A DNA stretch of 47,371 nt from Hymenobacter coccineus. GTDB taxonomy: Bacteria; Bacteroidota; Bacteroidia; Cytophagales; Hymenobacteraceae. Made by a program: the position numbers and the translations under genes. Every line of letters begins with the position of its first letter. The stretch's first letter is position 1. Where the stretch lies: NCBI RefSeq assembly GCF_001816125.1, contig NZ_MDZA01000166.1, forward strand, positions 1 through 47,371, read 5' to 3'. Under the pieces are notes generated by a model. The model ran no database searches. It saw only the letters and a list, made by a program, of their open reading frames with translations, and was not told the DNA's origin. This document shows positions 28,655 through 37,383 of the stretch, piece by piece.

Positions 28655-29962
28655 TCAAACAGTTATGTATGATTTATTCACTATTTCCACTTCTTCGGCC
28701 GCTTCTTCTTTGGCTTCTTCCTCGGCGGGCAAGGCCAGGAATCGGGGCTCGGGCTCGCCCAGGGCGGCCAGCAGCAGGCCCAGCAGGCCGAAGTGGTAAG
28801 TCGACCAGTCGTAGGACGCCGAGAATACCAGCAGGCAGCCGAAGTAGGCAATTAGCAGGGCCGTGTCGGGCCGCATGGGGCCCCGCTGGAACAGGCGCTG
28901 CACGATGCGCACGATGGGCACGAGCAGCACCATCAGAATGCCGATGATGCCGAAATAAAAGGCACGGTCGAGGTAGAAGTTGTGGAAGTGGTGGCCGGTG
29001 CGGTCAGCCCACATCGGCTGGTCATTACTGGGGTCGTAGAACTGCATGGGCACCTCGAAGCCCTCCAGGCGCCAGCCGGCCAGGGGGCGCTCCTGCACCA
29101 GCGGCATGTACGACTCCAGCTGCTTGAGGCGCCAGCTGCCAGTGCCCTGCTTGTCGGCGTTGGCCATGTCGTCCATGCTGGCTTGCAGGCGGTTCACCAC
29201 CTCGGGGTTGTTCAGCACCAGGGCCGTGGCCCCCAGCGAGCCCAGAATGCCGGGCAGCACCACCAGCATGATCAGCTTCGGAAATGAAAACCGCACCCCC
29301 GGCGTGCGGCGCAGCAGCAGCAGGTCGAGCGGGATGGCCACGGCCGTGGCAATCCACACCGAACGGTGCTGGAGGAAGATGATGAGCGGCAGGCAGAAGA
29401 AGAAAAAGCCCAGCGCCAGCAGCCCGCCGTGGGTGAGGTAGCGGTTGAGGCAGTACAGCGCGATGGGCACAAACAGGTAGGCCGACGACGACCCAAACCC
29501 CCGCTCGTTATCGGCAAAGGCACTGAGGCTGAGCGAATCGCGGTGAAATACCAGCAGGTTGGCCAGCAGCACGAACGTGAGCACGCCGATGACCTGGCCC
29601 ATCGAGGGCAGCCCAAAGCGCCGGTGAAAGGCGTAAATCCCGAACATAATCAGCAGCATGAACAGCTTGCTGAACACGTGCGGGTACACCATCCAGGTGC
29701 TGTGGTCGGCGTACGATTCCAGCATCAGCCCGCCGATAGCGGCCAGCACTACCCACATCCAGTTGCGGATCATCGGCTCCATGTAGCGCCCGTACAGCAC
29801 CATGGCCCCGAACGAGGCCGCGAACAGCGCGTAGGTGTAAAGCTTAACGCCGTCCGGCTCTTGGTCTACCTGGGGCCCATAAATAAATTCCCAAAACGCT
29901 GCATTAGTGGCCAGCACGGCCACTATGGGCAGAATCAGGAGGAAATTCAGACGAATTTTCAT
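28655..29962 (-). CDS. O-antigen ligase/polymerase family protein (Wzy-like)
   Basis: A 435-residue integral membrane protein with ten or more hydrophobic segments. The RSVWIATAVAIPL segment and a large periplasmic loop containing RTGHHFHNFYLDRAFYFGII are the features of the Wzy_C/O-antigen ligase family; the His and Asn of that loop are the functional residues in known members. In a Wzx/Wzy locus the natural role is polymerisation of flipped repeat units at the periplasmic face. A ligase role cannot be excluded. The tail after the last helix is very acidic (AEEEAKEEAAEEVE). The ATG at 29962 starts directly before the first helix. It sits between two GT4 genes, 46 nt below one and 70 nt above the other. 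Confidence 0.88.
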   Translation of the reverse strand: MKIRLNFLLILPIVAVLATNAAFWEFIYGPQVDQEPDGVKLYTYALFAASFGAMVLYGRYMEPMIRNWMWVVLAAIGGLMLESYADHSTWMVYPHVFSKLFMLLIMFGIYAFHRRFGLPSMGQVIGVLTFVLLANLLVFHRDSLSLSAFADNERGFGSSSAYLFVPIALYCLNRYLTHGGLLALGFFFFCLPLIIFLQHRSVWIATAVAIPLDLLLLRRTPGVRFSFPKLIMLVVLPGILGSLGATALVLNNPEVVNRLQASMDDMANADKQGTGSWRLKQLESYMPLVQERPLAGWRLEGFEVPMQFYDPSNDQPMWADRTGHHFHNFYLDRAFYFGIIGILMVLLVPIVRIVQRLFQRGPMRPDTALLIAYFGCLLVFSASYDWSTYHFGLLGLLLAALGEPEPRFLALPAEEEAKEEAAEEVEIVNKSYITV

Positions 29963-30007
29963 AGCATATTATATAAGATAAGGGAAGCCCAGGGTGGGCT
30001 ATACGGG

Positions 30008-31225
30008 TTAGGCAGCCACGGCGGCGGCCGGTGGGGCGGCCGGGGCCTCAACGGGGCCCAGCCCGGCCGCCTGCCGGTAAAACGCCACCGTGGCGCTTAC
30101 CATCGCGGCCACGTCGAAGCGGGGCCGGGCATAGGCGTACTGGCGCTGCTGCAAGCCGCGCAGCGCAGCGGGGTTGGCCAGCAAGCCGGCCAGTTGCGCG
30201 GCCACCGCCGCGGGGGCCGTGGCCTGCGCAATGGAAGCTTCGGGCGTGGCAGCCAGCAGCTCGGGGCTGCCGCCGGCCGCCAGGGCCAGCACTGGGCAGC
30301 CGGCCGCCAGCGCCTCGATAACGGCGTAGGGGCAGTTTTCGCGGGCAGCGGTGTGCACGTACACGTCGGCAGCGTGCAGCAGGGCAGCCACTTGCGTGTG
30401 GTAACCGAGCAGCACCACATCGTTTTCGAGGCCGTGCTGCGCGATGAGGGCGCGCAGCTTCGGCTCATCTTCGCCCTTGCCCACCAGCACCGTCACGCAG
30501 CTGGGGTGCAGCTGCCGCAGTTCGACGGCCACGGCCACCAGGTACTGCTGATTTTTGCGGGCCTCCAGCTGGCCGATGTTCAAAACGATGGGCCGGCCCG
30601 GGAACAGGGTCCGCAAATCGGGCCCGCTGCCGGGGCCCCCACCGGCGGCGGGCGGCGCAAAGGCGGCCATGTCCACGCCATTGTGGGCGATGGCCGTCTG
30701 GGCCCCGGCGGGCAAAAACTTCTGCGTCAGGCGCAGCGCGTACTCCGAAATCCCGAGGAAAAACCGGGTGCGGCGCAGCAAAAAATTGTACCAGCGCACC
30801 TCAAAGCGGGCGGCCCAGCTGGCCGGCGGCATCCCCAGCTGAATGACCACTTCCTCGCCCGGGTGGTCGTTGTAGTGGCCGGTCACCACCACCGGCACCC
30901 GGTCGCGCAGGGCCAGGCGGGCGGCCCAGCCGCTGGCCACGTCCTGGGCATTCACCACATCGTAGCGCGGGCCGCGGTCGATGGCGCAGAAGATTTCGGC
31001 CACCTGCCCCAGCTCCAGGCCCACGCGCCGGCCCAGGGGCCCCAGCAGCCCCAGCCCGCGCCGCACGGCGCCGATGGCGCGGCGCACCCACGGCGTCAGG
31101 TCGTCCTGCGTCACCACGGTAACCTGGTGGCCTTGGGCGCGCAGCAGGGCCCCCAGGCGCTCGTAGTGCACCCGCACGCCCGAGGCCGCGCCCGGCACTT
31201 GCAGCGAGGTCAGCAGGATGTTCAT
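30008..31225 (-). CDS. Glycosyltransferase family 4
   Basis: A 405-residue GT-B glycosyltransferase. It begins MNILLTSLQVPGAASGVRVHYERL; the acceptor domain has VVNAQDVASGWAARLAL, and the donor domain has IVLNIGQLEARKNQQYLVAV near residue 215 and ENCPYAVIEALAAGCPVLAL near residue 305, with the EX7E motif. The start codon overlaps the stop of the flippase gene (ATGA), showing translational coupling. The Ala/Pro-rich C-terminal tail (PVEAPAAPPAAAVAA) is beyond the domain and probably disordered. Confidence 0.92.
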   Translation of the reverse strand: MNILLTSLQVPGAASGVRVHYERLGALLRAQGHQVTVVTQDDLTPWVRRAIGAVRRGLGLLGPLGRRVGLELGQVAEIFCAIDRGPRYDVVNAQDVASGWAARLALRDRVPVVVTGHYNDHPGEEVVIQLGMPPASWAARFEVRWYNFLLRRTRFFLGISEYALRLTQKFLPAGAQTAIAHNGVDMAAFAPPAAGGGPGSGPDLRTLFPGRPIVLNIGQLEARKNQQYLVAVAVELRQLHPSCVTVLVGKGEDEPKLRALIAQHGLENDVVLLGYHTQVAALLHAADVYVHTAARENCPYAVIEALAAGCPVLALAAGGSPELLAATPEASIAQATAPAAVAAQLAGLLANPAALRGLQQRQYAYARPRFDVAAMVSATVAFYRQAAGLGPVEAPAAPPAAAVAA

Positions 31226-32801
31226 GGCGCGAGGGGTTGGTCGAAGGTTTCAAACACGGGCGATACGCTAGGCCGGCTTTCCAGGAAAGCTGTGTAGCGG
31301 GCCAGGCCCGGGTAGGCCGAAGCGGGTAGCCGGCGCAAGCCACGCAGCCGCCCCAGGCCCTGCTGCAACATCGGCCGCAGCTCATCCGAAGGCCAGCGGA
31401 GCACCACCGCGCCCAGCACCAGGGCCCCGGCGGCTATCTGGGCGAGCAGGGCCACCAAGGCGGGGGCGTGCAGCGGGCGCACCAACGTGGCCACGGCCAG
31501 CAAGCCCAGGCCCACGGCGGCAGCGTTCAGCAACCCGGGCTTGTAGATGGCAAACAGCCGGCCGTAGGGAATGCCAATGTCGCGGTGCGTGATGCGCATG
31601 TAGAGGAACGTGCGCACCACTTCGCCCGTGCCGATGGCCCCGGCAATGCCGGCCAGCCCGTAGCCCTTCAGGGCCCAAAACAGCGTGGCCAGCAGGGCCA
31701 TAAACTCCAGGTTAAGGATGATTTTCTGCTTAAGATTGGCCCGGGCATCGGCTACTACACCGGCAAACAACGTGGTCATGCTCAGCGGGATGGACAGGCA
31801 CAGCACCCGCAGGATGGGCACCGAAGCGGCCCACCGGGGCCCCAGCAGCACCTGCACCAGCTCGGGGGCCGCCACGGCCACGCCGGCGCACACGGGCAGC
31901 ACCACGGTGGCCACCAGCGTACTGCTGGTGAGGTACAGGGCCCGGGTGCGGGGCAGGTCGTCCTGGATTTTGCTGAAGGCCGGGAAGGCCACCCGCGCCA
32001 GGCTGTTCGTCAGGAAGTACATGGGCAGGTACAGCAGCATGTAGGCCCGGTTGTAGATGCCCAGCAGCACCGAGCCCAGCAGCCGCCCAATCAGCAGCGT
32101 GTCAAGATTGCCGTTGATAAACTCCAGAAAGCCCACCACCGATACCCGCCCGCCGTAGCCCAGCAGCCGGGCGTAGGGGGCCCTGTCGAAGATGAAGCGC
32201 AGCGAGTGCCGCACCACCAGGTAGTTCATCAGGGCCGCGAAAAACTGCTGGGCTAGGCTGGCCGCCACCAGGCTCCACACGCCCGCGCCCAGCACCGCCA
32301 TCGTGATGCCTACGCCGCCGTAGCCCAGTACGTAGGCCGCCACTTCTACCTTGGCAATCACCTCGAAGCGCATTTCGCGGCGCAGCAGGCTGGTGGCGGT
32401 GGCCCCCAGGCCCACGATGATGAAGCCCAGGGCCTGCATCCGCACCAGCGGCACCACGGCCTCGTTTTTCAAAAACAACACCGCCAGGGGGCCCCCAGCC
32501 AGGCAATGCCCGCCACGGCCAGCCCCAGGCCCAGCGAGGCCGTGAAGGTGGCCCGCACATCGTGGCCGTCAATCTCGGCGCGTTGCACTAGGGCGTGGCC
32601 CAGGCCCATCTCAGCAAAGTAGCTGCCGAAGCGCAACACCACGCCCGCCATGGCCACCAGCCCGAAGGCGGCGGGGTCGAGCAGGCGGGCCATCACGGCG
32701 GTGTAGCCAATCTGCATCACGGCGGTAAGCACCGTGGCGGCCGTCGTCCACTGCACACCGCGCACGGCGGCCGAAGACAGATTTTGGGTGGTTACGGCCA
32801 T
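31222..32801 (-). pseudogene. wzx: Oligosaccharide flippase (Wzx/WzxC-like), frameshifted
   Basis: A polysaccharide flippase of about 526 residues on two frames. The first 105 residues (start MAVTTQNLSSAAVRGVQW, then AVMARLLDPAAFGLVAM and GLGHALVQRAEI) end in WLGAP, and the remainder (VLFLKNEAVVPLVRMQALGF onward, with about 10 further membrane segments) is in another frame. One base is missing from the five-G run at 32487-32491; restoring it reads WLGAPLAVLFLKNEAV without a gap. The family flips undecaprenyl-linked repeat units across the inner membrane. It follows wzc after a long inverted repeat, and its stop overlaps the next GT4 start. If truly broken, the locus would have to rely on the second flippase at 39607-40965. 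Confidence 0.88.
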
Positions 32802-32913
32802 TTTTTGAGCTGTTGGCTATTAGCTGCTAGCTGTTAGCTTTTTACAATTGGAAGTGAATTCTATTTACCTTAAAAAGCTAACAGCTAGCAGCTAATGGCC
32901 AACAGCTCAAAAA
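32802..32913. repeat. 42-bp inverted repeat filling the wzc-wzx gap
   Basis: Left arm 32802-32843 (TTTTTGAGCTGTTGGC at its start) and right arm 32872-32913 are reverse complements with a single mismatch and a 28-nt AT-rich centre. The arms are built of AGCT-like words (TTAGCTGCTAGCTGTTAGC). The element starts at the base next to the wzx ATG and ends 2 nt from the wzc stop codon. It would form a very stable mRNA hairpin covering the wzx translation start. Confidence 0.85.
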
Positions 32914-32915
32914 TG

Positions 32916-35303
32916 CTACGCGCCGTACTTATAGGCGTTGGCTTTGTAACGGTACTCGTATGTGTTGGCGAAGCGCACGTCATTAATGAGCAGGTAGAGC
33001 TGCTTCACTTTGTGGTCGCGATGCATTTCGTTGATCTGGTTCACCAGCGAGCGGTCGGTGTAGTTCTGGCGCACCACGTACACCTTGGCGTCGAGGTATT
33101 GCAGCAGCACCAGGAACTCGGACACGTAGCCCAGTGGCGGAATGTCCACTAGCAGGTAGTCGTATTCACCGCGCAACTGTTGCACTAGCTCGCCCAGCCG
33201 CGCGCTTTCCACCAGGCGGGTGGGATTCTGGGGCAGCGGGCCACAGCAAAACACGTCGAGGTTGTCGATGCTGGTGCTGCTACGGGCCTCCTCCAGGGTG
33301 CTGGTGCCTTCCAGGTAGGTGCTCAGGCCGTGGGCGGCCTTGCGGTCGATGCCGAAGTAGCCGGCCAGCGTGGGGCGGCGCATGTCGCACTCCAGCACCG
33401 CCACCCGGCGGCCGCTCTGGGCTAGCTCAGCGGCCAGGTTCACGGTGCAGAAGCTCTTGCCCTCGCCGGGCACCGACGACGTGACGCCAATCACGCGCTT
33501 ATCGAGCCCGGCCGAGAGGTATTGCAGGTTCACGCGCACCGCCCGGAAAGCTTCCGCAATGGCGCTGCGCGGGTCGCTCAGCATGCTCTGCTTGTCCTCG
33601 TCGGTGCCGTGCGGAATGGCGCCCAGCAGGGGAATGCCGGTGAGGCGGGTCAGGTCTTCCTTGCTTTGCACGCGGCGGTTGGTCTTGTCCTGCATCAGCA
33701 CGAAAGCGGCGGGCAGCACTAGGCCGGCCAGCAGCGCCAGCAAGGCAATGAGCAGCGGTTTGGGAGCCGAGGGTCCCAGGCCGTTTTGCTTGGCGGCGTC
33801 CACAATCTTCTTGTCGGTGGCGTTGGTGGCCAGGGCAATGGCGGCTTCGTTACGCTTTTCTACCAGGTAGTTGTAGTTCTTCTCGTTGAACTGGGAATTG
33901 GTTTGCAGTGAGCTGAGCTGGCGCTCGTTCTCGGGCATGCGGCTCAGTTGGCCGCGCACCTCGCCCAGTTGTTGGTCGGCATCGCGCAGCGCGCTACTAG
34001 ACGAGTTCACCAGCCCGGTCAATGTCTGAATAAGCAGCTCCTTGGTTGTGCTGATTTTCTCGTCGAGCACCACCACGAGGGGGTTGATTTCGCTGGCGTT
34101 CACGATGAGGGCGGCGCGCTGGCTGCCCAGCTCCGAGAGCTGCTGGATGAGGCCGGTCGAGGCCGGGTCATCAATGCCGCCGCTGCTCAGGGCCGTTACG
34201 CTGCCGGCGCCGCGGTGGGCGCGCAGGTAAGAGAGCATGTTTTCGTAGCGCCGCTGAGTGGTGGCGAGACGGTTGCGGGTAGCGTTCAGCTCGTTCTGCT
34301 GCTGAATGCCCACGCCCGACTGGGCCCCGGCGTCCACCACACTGTTGGCCGAGCGGAAGGAGCTAAGGTCTTGAGCGGCGCGCGTTTTCGAGCCCGACAG
34401 CTTGCTGATTTCGTTATCGAGGAAGGCCAGGGTTTTGCCGCCCACCTGGTTCTTCTGGCTCAAGTCGTCCTGCACGTAGGTAGTCATCAGCGTGTTGAGG
34501 AACTGAACTTCTTTGGCTGGCACGGTGCCCGAGGTGGTCAGCTCCAGGATGCGCGACTCGTGGTCGGTGGGGCGCACCTTGAGGCGGGCCTGATACTCGG
34601 CCGTGAGGCTGGCCAAGTCGTTCAGCTTGAAGAAGTATTTGGCCTTGGCGCCCCCCAGCTGGTCGGGCTCGGGGCGGAACACCAACGTCAGCAAAGGGCT
34701 GCGCAGCGTATCGCCAGCGGCCACGGTCTGGTCAAACTCCACATCGTTCACCTCGCGCACCAAGTCGCCGGTGGCCAACATGCGCAGTTGGCCAAGCTTG
34801 GCATCGGCGTGCACCCGGAACTTGTTGCCCGGCAGCGACTCCACGTAGATGGGCACGCCCGTGAGCTGGGGTCGGGCCGGCACGGCCACCACCCAGAAGG
34901 GCATGTCGCCGGCGGCCCGCTCGCGCACTTGCAGCGGCCGCACCCAGTTCAGCCACGAGTTGGGCTCAGCGTAGTAGCTCACCGAAAACGGCAGCTGCGC
35001 CAGTGTGCGCCGCATCATGCCTGACGAGGAGAGCAAGCCCACTTCGTCTTCCAGCTTGAGGCCTTTGGGCTTGCTGTCAAGCAGTTGCAGCAGCTCCTGG
35101 GCCTGCTTGGAACCCGTCGACTGGTCGCCGATGAGCAGGGTGGACTGAAAATCGTACACCGGAGACTTCACCTGAAGGTACACCCAGGCCAGGGCCCCGG
35201 TAATGGCCAAGGTCCCGACGAACCAGGTCCAGCGGCGGCGGAGCTTAAAAAAGAGCTCGTGTAAATCTAATTCGGCAGCAAAAGGGGTAGGACGCGCTTC
35301 CAT
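32916..35303 (-). CDS. wzc: EPS chain-length regulator with tyrosine autokinase domain (Wzc-like)
   Basis: A 795-residue polysaccharide co-polymerase fused to a BY-kinase. It has an N-terminal Wzz domain with a first membrane helix near residues 26-45 and a long periplasmic, largely coiled-coil region. A second helix is near 520-540 (LLIALLALLAGLVLPAAFVL) and the cytoplasmic kinase domain follows. Kinase motifs: Walker A GVTSSVPGEGKSF near residue 607, Walker A-prime VLECDMRRPTLAG, and Walker B YLLVDIPPLG near 715. The C-terminus is a tyrosine cluster (TYEYRYKANAYKYGA), the usual autophosphorylation tail. It controls polymer length and, with Wza, export. It lies 51 nt downstream of the Wza-like gene. 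Confidence 0.94.
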   Translation of the reverse strand: MEARPTPFAAELDLHELFFKLRRRWTWFVGTLAITGALAWVYLQVKSPVYDFQSTLLIGDQSTGSKQAQELLQLLDSKPKGLKLEDEVGLLSSSGMMRRTLAQLPFSVSYYAEPNSWLNWVRPLQVRERAAGDMPFWVVAVPARPQLTGVPIYVESLPGNKFRVHADAKLGQLRMLATGDLVREVNDVEFDQTVAAGDTLRSPLLTLVFRPEPDQLGGAKAKYFFKLNDLASLTAEYQARLKVRPTDHESRILELTTSGTVPAKEVQFLNTLMTTYVQDDLSQKNQVGGKTLAFLDNEISKLSGSKTRAAQDLSSFRSANSVVDAGAQSGVGIQQQNELNATRNRLATTQRRYENMLSYLRAHRGAGSVTALSSGGIDDPASTGLIQQLSELGSQRAALIVNASEINPLVVVLDEKISTTKELLIQTLTGLVNSSSSALRDADQQLGEVRGQLSRMPENERQLSSLQTNSQFNEKNYNYLVEKRNEAAIALATNATDKKIVDAAKQNGLGPSAPKPLLIALLALLAGLVLPAAFVLMQDKTNRRVQSKEDLTRLTGIPLLGAIPHGTDEDKQSMLSDPRSAIAEAFRAVRVNLQYLSAGLDKRVIGVTSSVPGEGKSFCTVNLAAELAQSGRRVAVLECDMRRPTLAGYFGIDRKAAHGLSTYLEGTSTLEEARSSTSIDNLDVFCCGPLPQNPTRLVESARLGELVQQLRGEYDYLLVDIPPLGYVSEFLVLLQYLDAKVYVVRQNYTDRSLVNQINEMHRDHKVKQLYLLINDVRFANTYEYRYKANAYKYGA

Positions 35304-35354
35304 AAGTATATACCCGGGACAAAACCCCGGAATCAGTCAATTAAACCCGTTTAA

Positions 35355-36131
35355 TTATCTAGTAAGATAGCTGATCAACAGCACAATGGCAGAAATGCCG
35401 GCAAACACCAGGCCCAAGTTATTGGCATTGCCCCGCTCGGTGCGCGCTTTCAGCGGTTCCACGTACAGGGCGTCGTTCGGCAGCAAATAATAGTAGGGCG
35501 ATTGCAGCAGGTTGGCATCGGTCAGGTCCAGTAATACGACTTCCGACCCTTTGGCGGTTTGCCGAACGAGCTTAACGTTCTGGCGGTTACCGAATTCGGT
35601 AAGGTCGCCGGCCATGCCCAGGGCCTCCAATACGGTGGCTTGCGGGTTATAAATAAAATAGCGGCCTGGCGTACGCACCTCGCCCAGCACCGTAATTTTA
35701 AAGCTCAGCAATTTCACCAACACGTTGGCGTCGCGCACGTAGGCGCCCACCTTCTGCTCGAGCAGCACCTGCGCCTGGGTCAAGCTGATGCCCGTCACCT
35801 TGAGGCGACCTACGGTGGGCAGGTTGATGGTGCCGGCCTCGTCGATGGGGTAGCCCGTGAGGTAAAGGGTGCTGGGGTCGCCCGACACCATGCTCTGGGG
35901 CGTCGGCACGTTAAAGAGTTCGCTCAGGGCGGGCTGCACGCTCTGCACCCGGATGCTGAGTACGTCGCCGGGCTGGAGCAAGTACGCCGGGCGAGCGTTG
36001 GCCACTTCCACTGGCTTCTGCTTCGAGTAGCTGCTGCTCTGCAAGTACGGCAGCTTTTGCTGCGTCACGCAGCCCCCCAACCCCAGCAAAAACAACCAGC
36101 CCAGCAAGCGAAATCGGAGAAGTAACATCAT
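35355..36131 (-). CDS. wza: Polysaccharide export outer-membrane lipoprotein (Wza-like)
   Basis: A 258-residue export protein. The signal peptide ends in lipobox LGGC with Cys21 as the lipidation site. A poly_export/SLBB region follows, with YLLQPGDVLSIRVQSV near residue 52 and a second SLBB-type segment (ITVLGEVRTPGRYFIYN, then TVLEALGMAGDLTEFG). The end is a single C-terminal hydrophobic helix (LVFAGISAIVLLISYL), as in Bacteroidota homologues. It would form the outer-membrane/periplasmic channel for EPS with Wzc. Two adjacent ATG codons lie at 36131 and 36128; a TTG 5 codons earlier is less likely. It is the first gene of the minus-strand EPS operon. Confidence 0.93.
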   Translation of the reverse strand: MMLLLRFRLLGWLFLLGLGGCVTQQKLPYLQSSSYSKQKPVEVANARPAYLLQPGDVLSIRVQSVQPALSELFNVPTPQSMVSGDPSTLYLTGYPIDEAGTINLPTVGRLKVTGISLTQAQVLLEQKVGAYVRDANVLVKLLSFKITVLGEVRTPGRYFIYNPQATVLEALGMAGDLTEFGNRQNVKLVRQTAKGSEVVLLDLTDANLLQSPYYYLLPNDALYVEPLKARTERGNANNLGLVFAGISAIVLLISYLTR

Positions 36132-36502
36132 GAGCAAAGTATTCAAGAAGCTGAATTAAGAAGATATAAAGCAGGATTGCAAGTTTTGCGACAAAAATAC
36201 TTACCTGTGGCGCAGCAGCGCCCAGGCACGGGCCTCAGCTAAAACCTCCCAAACGGTAGAATTCGCTGAACCATACGTGTTTTAACCCGTTTGCGGTTGT
36301 GCAACAAGCCTGCCGCTTTATCCGCCCCGCCCCCGGGGCCCCACCCGCCGCCGGGCCCACCCCGCGGAAACTCCACAACGCACGCCGCCGTAAAGCGGCG
36401 CTGCGGCCGGGCTAACGCCCTGATTGTTTGGGGCGGCCTCGCGGGACCGGCTGTTCAGCGGCCAGCCCCTTACTTCGTATGATCCAATACCCAGCCCCCG
36501 CC
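36132..36502. other. Divergent intergenic region between EPS operon and lipoprotein gene
   Basis: No gene seen. The left part is AT-richer and carries the candidate -7 box for wza. From about 36320 it is very GC-rich with overlapping short palindromes (CCCCCGGGGCCCC, GCCGCCG...CGGCG) but no T-run, so no clear terminator. Confidence 0.45.
36192..36199 (-). promoter_or_regulatory. Candidate -7 box upstream of the EPS operon
   Basis: Minus-strand TATTTTTG fits TAnnTTTG, about 60 nt before the wza ATG. No matching TTTG is seen at the expected -33 distance, so only the -7 half is supported. Confidence 0.35.
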
Positions 36503-37054
36503 ATGAAAAACCTTTTTCCTGCATTCATTTTTTTATTGATGGCCGCCGGCTGCAATTCCTCCGCCCCGGCCGATAAAGCAGCCGCCGGGGCCCCCGCGGC
36601 AAAAGCCGCTGCCCCGGGCGACACTTTGCAGCAGGCCGTGGCCAAGTACGTGGCGGCCCACGCCGATGCCTTCCCCGGCTACGAGCCCGTGCGCTGGGGG
36701 GCCCCCGCCGCCTACACCAAAATAAACGAGGCCGCCATCAAGGGCGTGGTGGCCATGCAGGCTTTTGACGATGCCCTGACGCCCCGCAACCAGGCGCTGG
36801 CCAACTACAAAGCCTCGCTGGCCCGCCACGACGCGCCGGCCAAAACGGCCGCCATCATGGGCCTCTACGGCAAGGCCAACAAGCACAACGACTCACTGCT
36901 GGTCATCGCCAACAGCTTCATCGGGGTGAAGGACTCGACCCGCTTGGGCACCCAACTGGTGCACGCCTACCGCGCCAAAAACCAGGCTGGGGCCCTGGCC
37001 CTCGACAGCGCCACGTTCGTGGTGTACCCCGGCGGCCGCGTCGAGCAGCTGTAG
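36503..37054 (+). CDS. Hypothetical lipoprotein
   Basis: A 183-residue predicted lipoprotein: MKNLFPAFIFLLMAAGC gives a signal peptide with Cys17 as the lipidation site. An Ala/Lys/Pro-rich linker follows, then a helical domain with VAKYVAAHADAFPGYEPVRW, NEAAIKGVVAMQAFDDALTPRNQALANYKAS and a closing FVVYPGGRVEQL. The latter resembles small Hymenobacter envelope proteins without known function. The ATG at 36503 is chosen because the signal peptide starts there; the longer frame adds 25 non-protein-like residues. Alone on its strand, divergent from the EPS operon. Confidence 0.75.
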   Translation: MKNLFPAFIFLLMAAGCNSSAPADKAAAGAPAAKAAAPGDTLQQAVAKYVAAHADAFPGYEPVRWGAPAAYTKINEAAIKGVVAMQAFDDALTPRNQALANYKASLARHDAPAKTAAIMGLYGKANKHNDSLLVIANSFIGVKDSTRLGTQLVHAYRAKNQAGALALDSATFVVYPGGRVEQL

Positions 37055-37383
37055 GCCGGCCCGGAGCCAAGCGGCCGCGACTAATTTTTCTTATGCAAAC
37101 AATATTATTTCTTCAATATACTATATATTTGAAGCAATGAACCTGTGCGGTTTCGGGTGGCAACGTGCTGATAAAACTGTAATTATCTGCTACGCCCCGC
37201 TGGCTGGGGGCCACAAAAAGCCGCTTGGTGCGCCGCATGCGCCGCTGGGGCCGCTCCCAGCCGAACCCCATTTTGCATCTTTTGCCAGGGCCCCATCCTC
37301 AGCGGGCCGGCTCTCGTAAGTCCGCATGGTATTGAAGCCATAAAAAACAGCATCCTTTTTCCATCCCTACGCCGCCCCCAGCT
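37055..37383. other. Intergenic region with AT-rich segment
   Basis: No convincing gene. 37085-37135 is AT-rich and ends with TATATTTG at 37124-37131, a perfect -7 type box without a clear -33 TTTG, which could promote the OmpA-like gene with a leader of about 245 nt. The rest is GC-rich without strong symmetry. Confidence 0.4.

Noticed and set aside
29366..31297. A 643-codon plus-strand open frame across the polymerase and a GT4 gene
   Set aside because: Antisense shadow of GC-rich genes; His/Gln/Gly/Val-rich composition with no domain, and both minus-strand genes are clear.
27368..32801. Programmed ribosomal frameshifting in the split GT4 and flippase genes
   Set aside because: No recognised slippery heptamer with a downstream structure is apparent at the breaks, and these families are not known for recoding; a missing base is simpler.
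37137..37319. A 60-codon plus-strand frame after the AT-rich segment
   Set aside because: No signal peptide, domain or conserved look; more likely leader DNA of the OmpA-like gene.
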